NCBI GenBank assembly: GCA_022822665.1
Contig: JAJEAR010000048.1
Location: 1 to 64,000, forward strand
Direction: 5' to 3'
DNA length: 64,000 bases
Source: Alphaproteobacteria bacterium
GTDB lineage: Bacteria > Pseudomonadota > Alphaproteobacteria > Thalassobaculales > Thalassobaculaceae
Shown: positions 62,708-64,000 of the stretch, one piece after another
Layout of the letters: each line of letters starts with the position of its first letter
How positions within the stretch are numbered: the first letter of the stretch is position 1
The notes under the pieces: model-generated
Seen by the model: the letters and a program-made list of their open reading frames with translations, nothing else
Databases searched by the model: none
What the model was told of the DNA's origin: nothing
Program-made: the position numbers and the translations under genes

Positions 62708-64000
62708 ATGGGCACATCGGTCATCGACGCAACCCCGCGCCGGCGCCGCGGCCGGTCCGCCCGCCGCGAGGAACGCCTCGCGCCGCTGGCAGAGGACATC
62801 CGCCCGGTTCGCGGCGGCCTGGCAGGGGGCTGGTACCGGCCGTTCGGCGACCACGACGTCGGCCGTATTCACCAGTCGGTCCTCCAGGTGCTGGAACAGA
62901 TCGGCCTGTCCGGCGCCACGGCCTCCTGTGTCGAACTGTGCGAGGCCGCGGGAGCCGTGCACGGCAGTGACGGCCGGTTGCGGTTTCCCCGCGGGCTGGT
63001 CGAGGACACCATTGCCGGCGCCGGCAGGAAGTTCCCGCTGCACGCACGAAACCCGGCGCACGACATGGAGCCGTTCGGCTCGAACGTCTATTTCGGAACA
63101 GCCGGTGCGGCAACGCAGATTGTCGATGTCGTAACCGCCTCCTACCGTAACGCCACGGTCCACGACCTGTACCAGGCAGCGGTGCTGGTGGAGCACCTCG
63201 ACAACATCCATTTCTTCCAGCGCCCGGTCACCCCCACCGATGTCGAGGGGCTGCTGCAGCTGGATACCAACACGCTGTACGCCTGTCTTGCGGGAACCGG
63301 CAAGCACATCGGTACCAGCTTCACGAAGCGCGCCGGCGCCGAACTGGGCCTCGAGATCCTGCACGAGGTGGCCGGTGGCGAAAAGGCCTGGCGCGAGCGT
63401 CCTTTCGTCAGCAATTCGAACTGTTTCGTGGTTCCTCCGCTGACCTTTGCCGAGGATGCCTGCGGTGTGCTGGAAACCTGTGTGCGCGGCGGCATGCCCG
63501 TGCTGCTGCTTTCGGCCGGCCAGGCCGGCGCAACCGCCCCGGCGGCACTGGCGGGAGCGGTGGTCCAGGCCTGTTCCGAGGTCCTGGCGGGACTGGTCTA
63601 CGTCAACGCCATCTGTCCCGGATCGCCGGCCATCTTCGGGACCTGGCCGTTCGTGTCGGACCTGCGCACCGGCTCGATGTCTGGAGGATCCGGCGAACAG
63701 GGCCTGCTGTCGGCCGCCTGCGGCCAGATGGCCTGCTTCTACGACCTGACCGGCGGGGCGCCGGCCGGCATGAGCGATGCCAAGCTGCCCGACTACCAAG
63801 CGGGCTACGAAAAGGGAGCCACCGCGATCATGGCCGGTCTTGCCGGTCTCAACCTCGTCTACGAGGCCGCCGGCATGCATGCCTCCCTGCTCGGGTTCTG
63901 CCTCGAGAGCCTTATCCTCGACAACGACCTGCTCGGCCAGGCGATGCGCGGCGTGCGTGGCATCGAGGTTACCGAGGACTCACTGTCACTCGATGTGATC
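62708..64000 (+). CDS. Trimethylamine methyltransferase (MttB) family protein, partial at window end
   Basis: 431 codons from ATG 62708 (GGGAGG upstream) to the window edge, with no stop. MttB-superfamily features are visible: LAPLAEDIRPVRGGL, DIRPV-like start, VHDLYQAAVLVEHLDNIHFF, VNAICPGSPAIFGTW and GMHASLLGFCLESLILDND. There is no in-frame UAG, so this is a non-pyrrolysine member like the glycine-betaine methyltransferase MtgB. These proteins move a methyl group from a quaternary or tertiary amine to a corrinoid protein, which would be expected just beyond the window. Probably cotranscribed with the dimethylglycine-dehydrogenase-like gene. Confidence 0.88.
   Translation, partial: MGTSVIDATPRRRRGRSARREERLAPLAEDIRPVRGGLAGGWYRPFGDHDVGRIHQSVLQVLEQIGLSGATASCVELCEAAGAVHGSDGRLRFPRGLVEDTIAGAGRKFPLHARNPAHDMEPFGSNVYFGTAGAATQIVDVVTASYRNATVHDLYQAAVLVEHLDNIHFFQRPVTPTDVEGLLQLDTNTLYACLAGTGKHIGTSFTKRAGAELGLEILHEVAGGEKAWRERPFVSNSNCFVVPPLTFAEDACGVLETCVRGGMPVLLLSAGQAGATAPAALAGAVVQACSEVLAGLVYVNAICPGSPAIFGTWPFVSDLRTGSMSGGSGEQGLLSAACGQMACFYDLTGGAPAGMSDAKLPDYQAGYEKGATAIMAGLAGLNLVYEAAGMHASLLGFCLESLILDNDLLGQAMRGVRGIEVTEDSLSLDVI

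Noticed and set aside
62294-63880. Minus-strand frame of 528 codons over the flavoprotein and MttB genes
   Set aside because: Both plus-strand genes have family motifs and ribosome sites; the antisense frame has none.
62708-64000. Pyrrolysine-containing MttB
   Set aside because: The frame has no in-frame UAG to the window end, so it is a non-Pyl member.
1-64000. CRISPR arrays, tRNA or rRNA genes
   Set aside because: Read for regularly spaced repeats and for tRNA-like T-loop (GGTTCRANNCC) patterns; nothing convincing was seen, though a covariance search was not possible.

Overview
The window is a GC-rich, densely coded chromosomal stretch that looks alphaproteobacterial, probably from an environmental Rhodospirillales-like lineage. 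The pointers are the cysD-cysNC pair with a fused APS kinase, the order prfB-mrcA next to a divergent rne, a DUF1611/enolase (dgcN-dgcA) pair, a large TRAP transporter locus, and trimethylamine-methyltransferase-like and dimethylglycine-dehydrogenase-like genes. This placement rests on recognised families and gene order read by eye; no database search was possible.

Layout. 1-8.8 kb is a scarred accessory segment: the tail of an IS1595-type transposase, a divergent GlnE-like protein with altered catalytic acids, a minus-strand operon (sulfotransferase, MATE exporter, penicillin-acylase-type hydrolase), a decayed copy of the cysNC kinase domain and a decayed HigB/HigA-like toxin-antitoxin pair. 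8.8-11.6 kb holds intact cysNC and cysD, which make PAPS, the sulfotransferase donor. 12.2-16.4 kb is gabD-gor-cysS. 17-24.5 kb is a short-chain carboxylate cluster: an exonuclease-CBS-DUF294 protein, a small membrane protein, a sodium:solute symporter with its DUF4212 partner, a hypothetical protein and a propionate/acetate-CoA ligase. 24.5-31.9 kb is core cell-wall and RNA machinery (prfB with its programmed frameshift, PBP1A, RNase E). 31.9-41.3 kb carries an aminotransferase, an M48 protease, a DsbA-like protein, an EamA permease, opgH and opgC for periplasmic glucans, and a DHDPS-family enzyme.

41.3-43.35 kb is a lower-GC island holding a wrecked brnT-brnA module joined in frame to a HEPN-like gene. 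Four nonsense codons, and no frameshift, interrupt one 1,365-nt reading frame. 43.35-46.2 kb has nadE, a small conserved-looking gene and a plsC-type acyltransferase. 46.2-53.3 kb combines a gamma-glutamyltransferase-like enzyme and an aspartate-dehydrogenase-like enzyme, divergent from dgcN, dgcA, an acyl-CoA dehydrogenase and a class III CoA-transferase. 53.7-60 kb is a TRAP system in the order P-M-M-Q with two near-duplicate large permeases, followed by two small membrane proteins. 60.2 kb to the end has a dimethylglycine-dehydrogenase-like flavoprotein and a non-pyrrolysine MttB-family methyltransferase that runs off the window.

Overall the window combines uptake and catabolism of small carboxylates, amino-acid derivatives and possibly methylated amines with housekeeping genes, interrupted by two graveyards of mobile and defence genes. 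The most unusual items are the GlnE-like protein with altered catalytic acids, the nonsense-only inactivation of the BrnT/BrnA/HEPN locus, the duplicated TRAP permease and the sulfation-export-hydrolase operon beside the PAPS genes.
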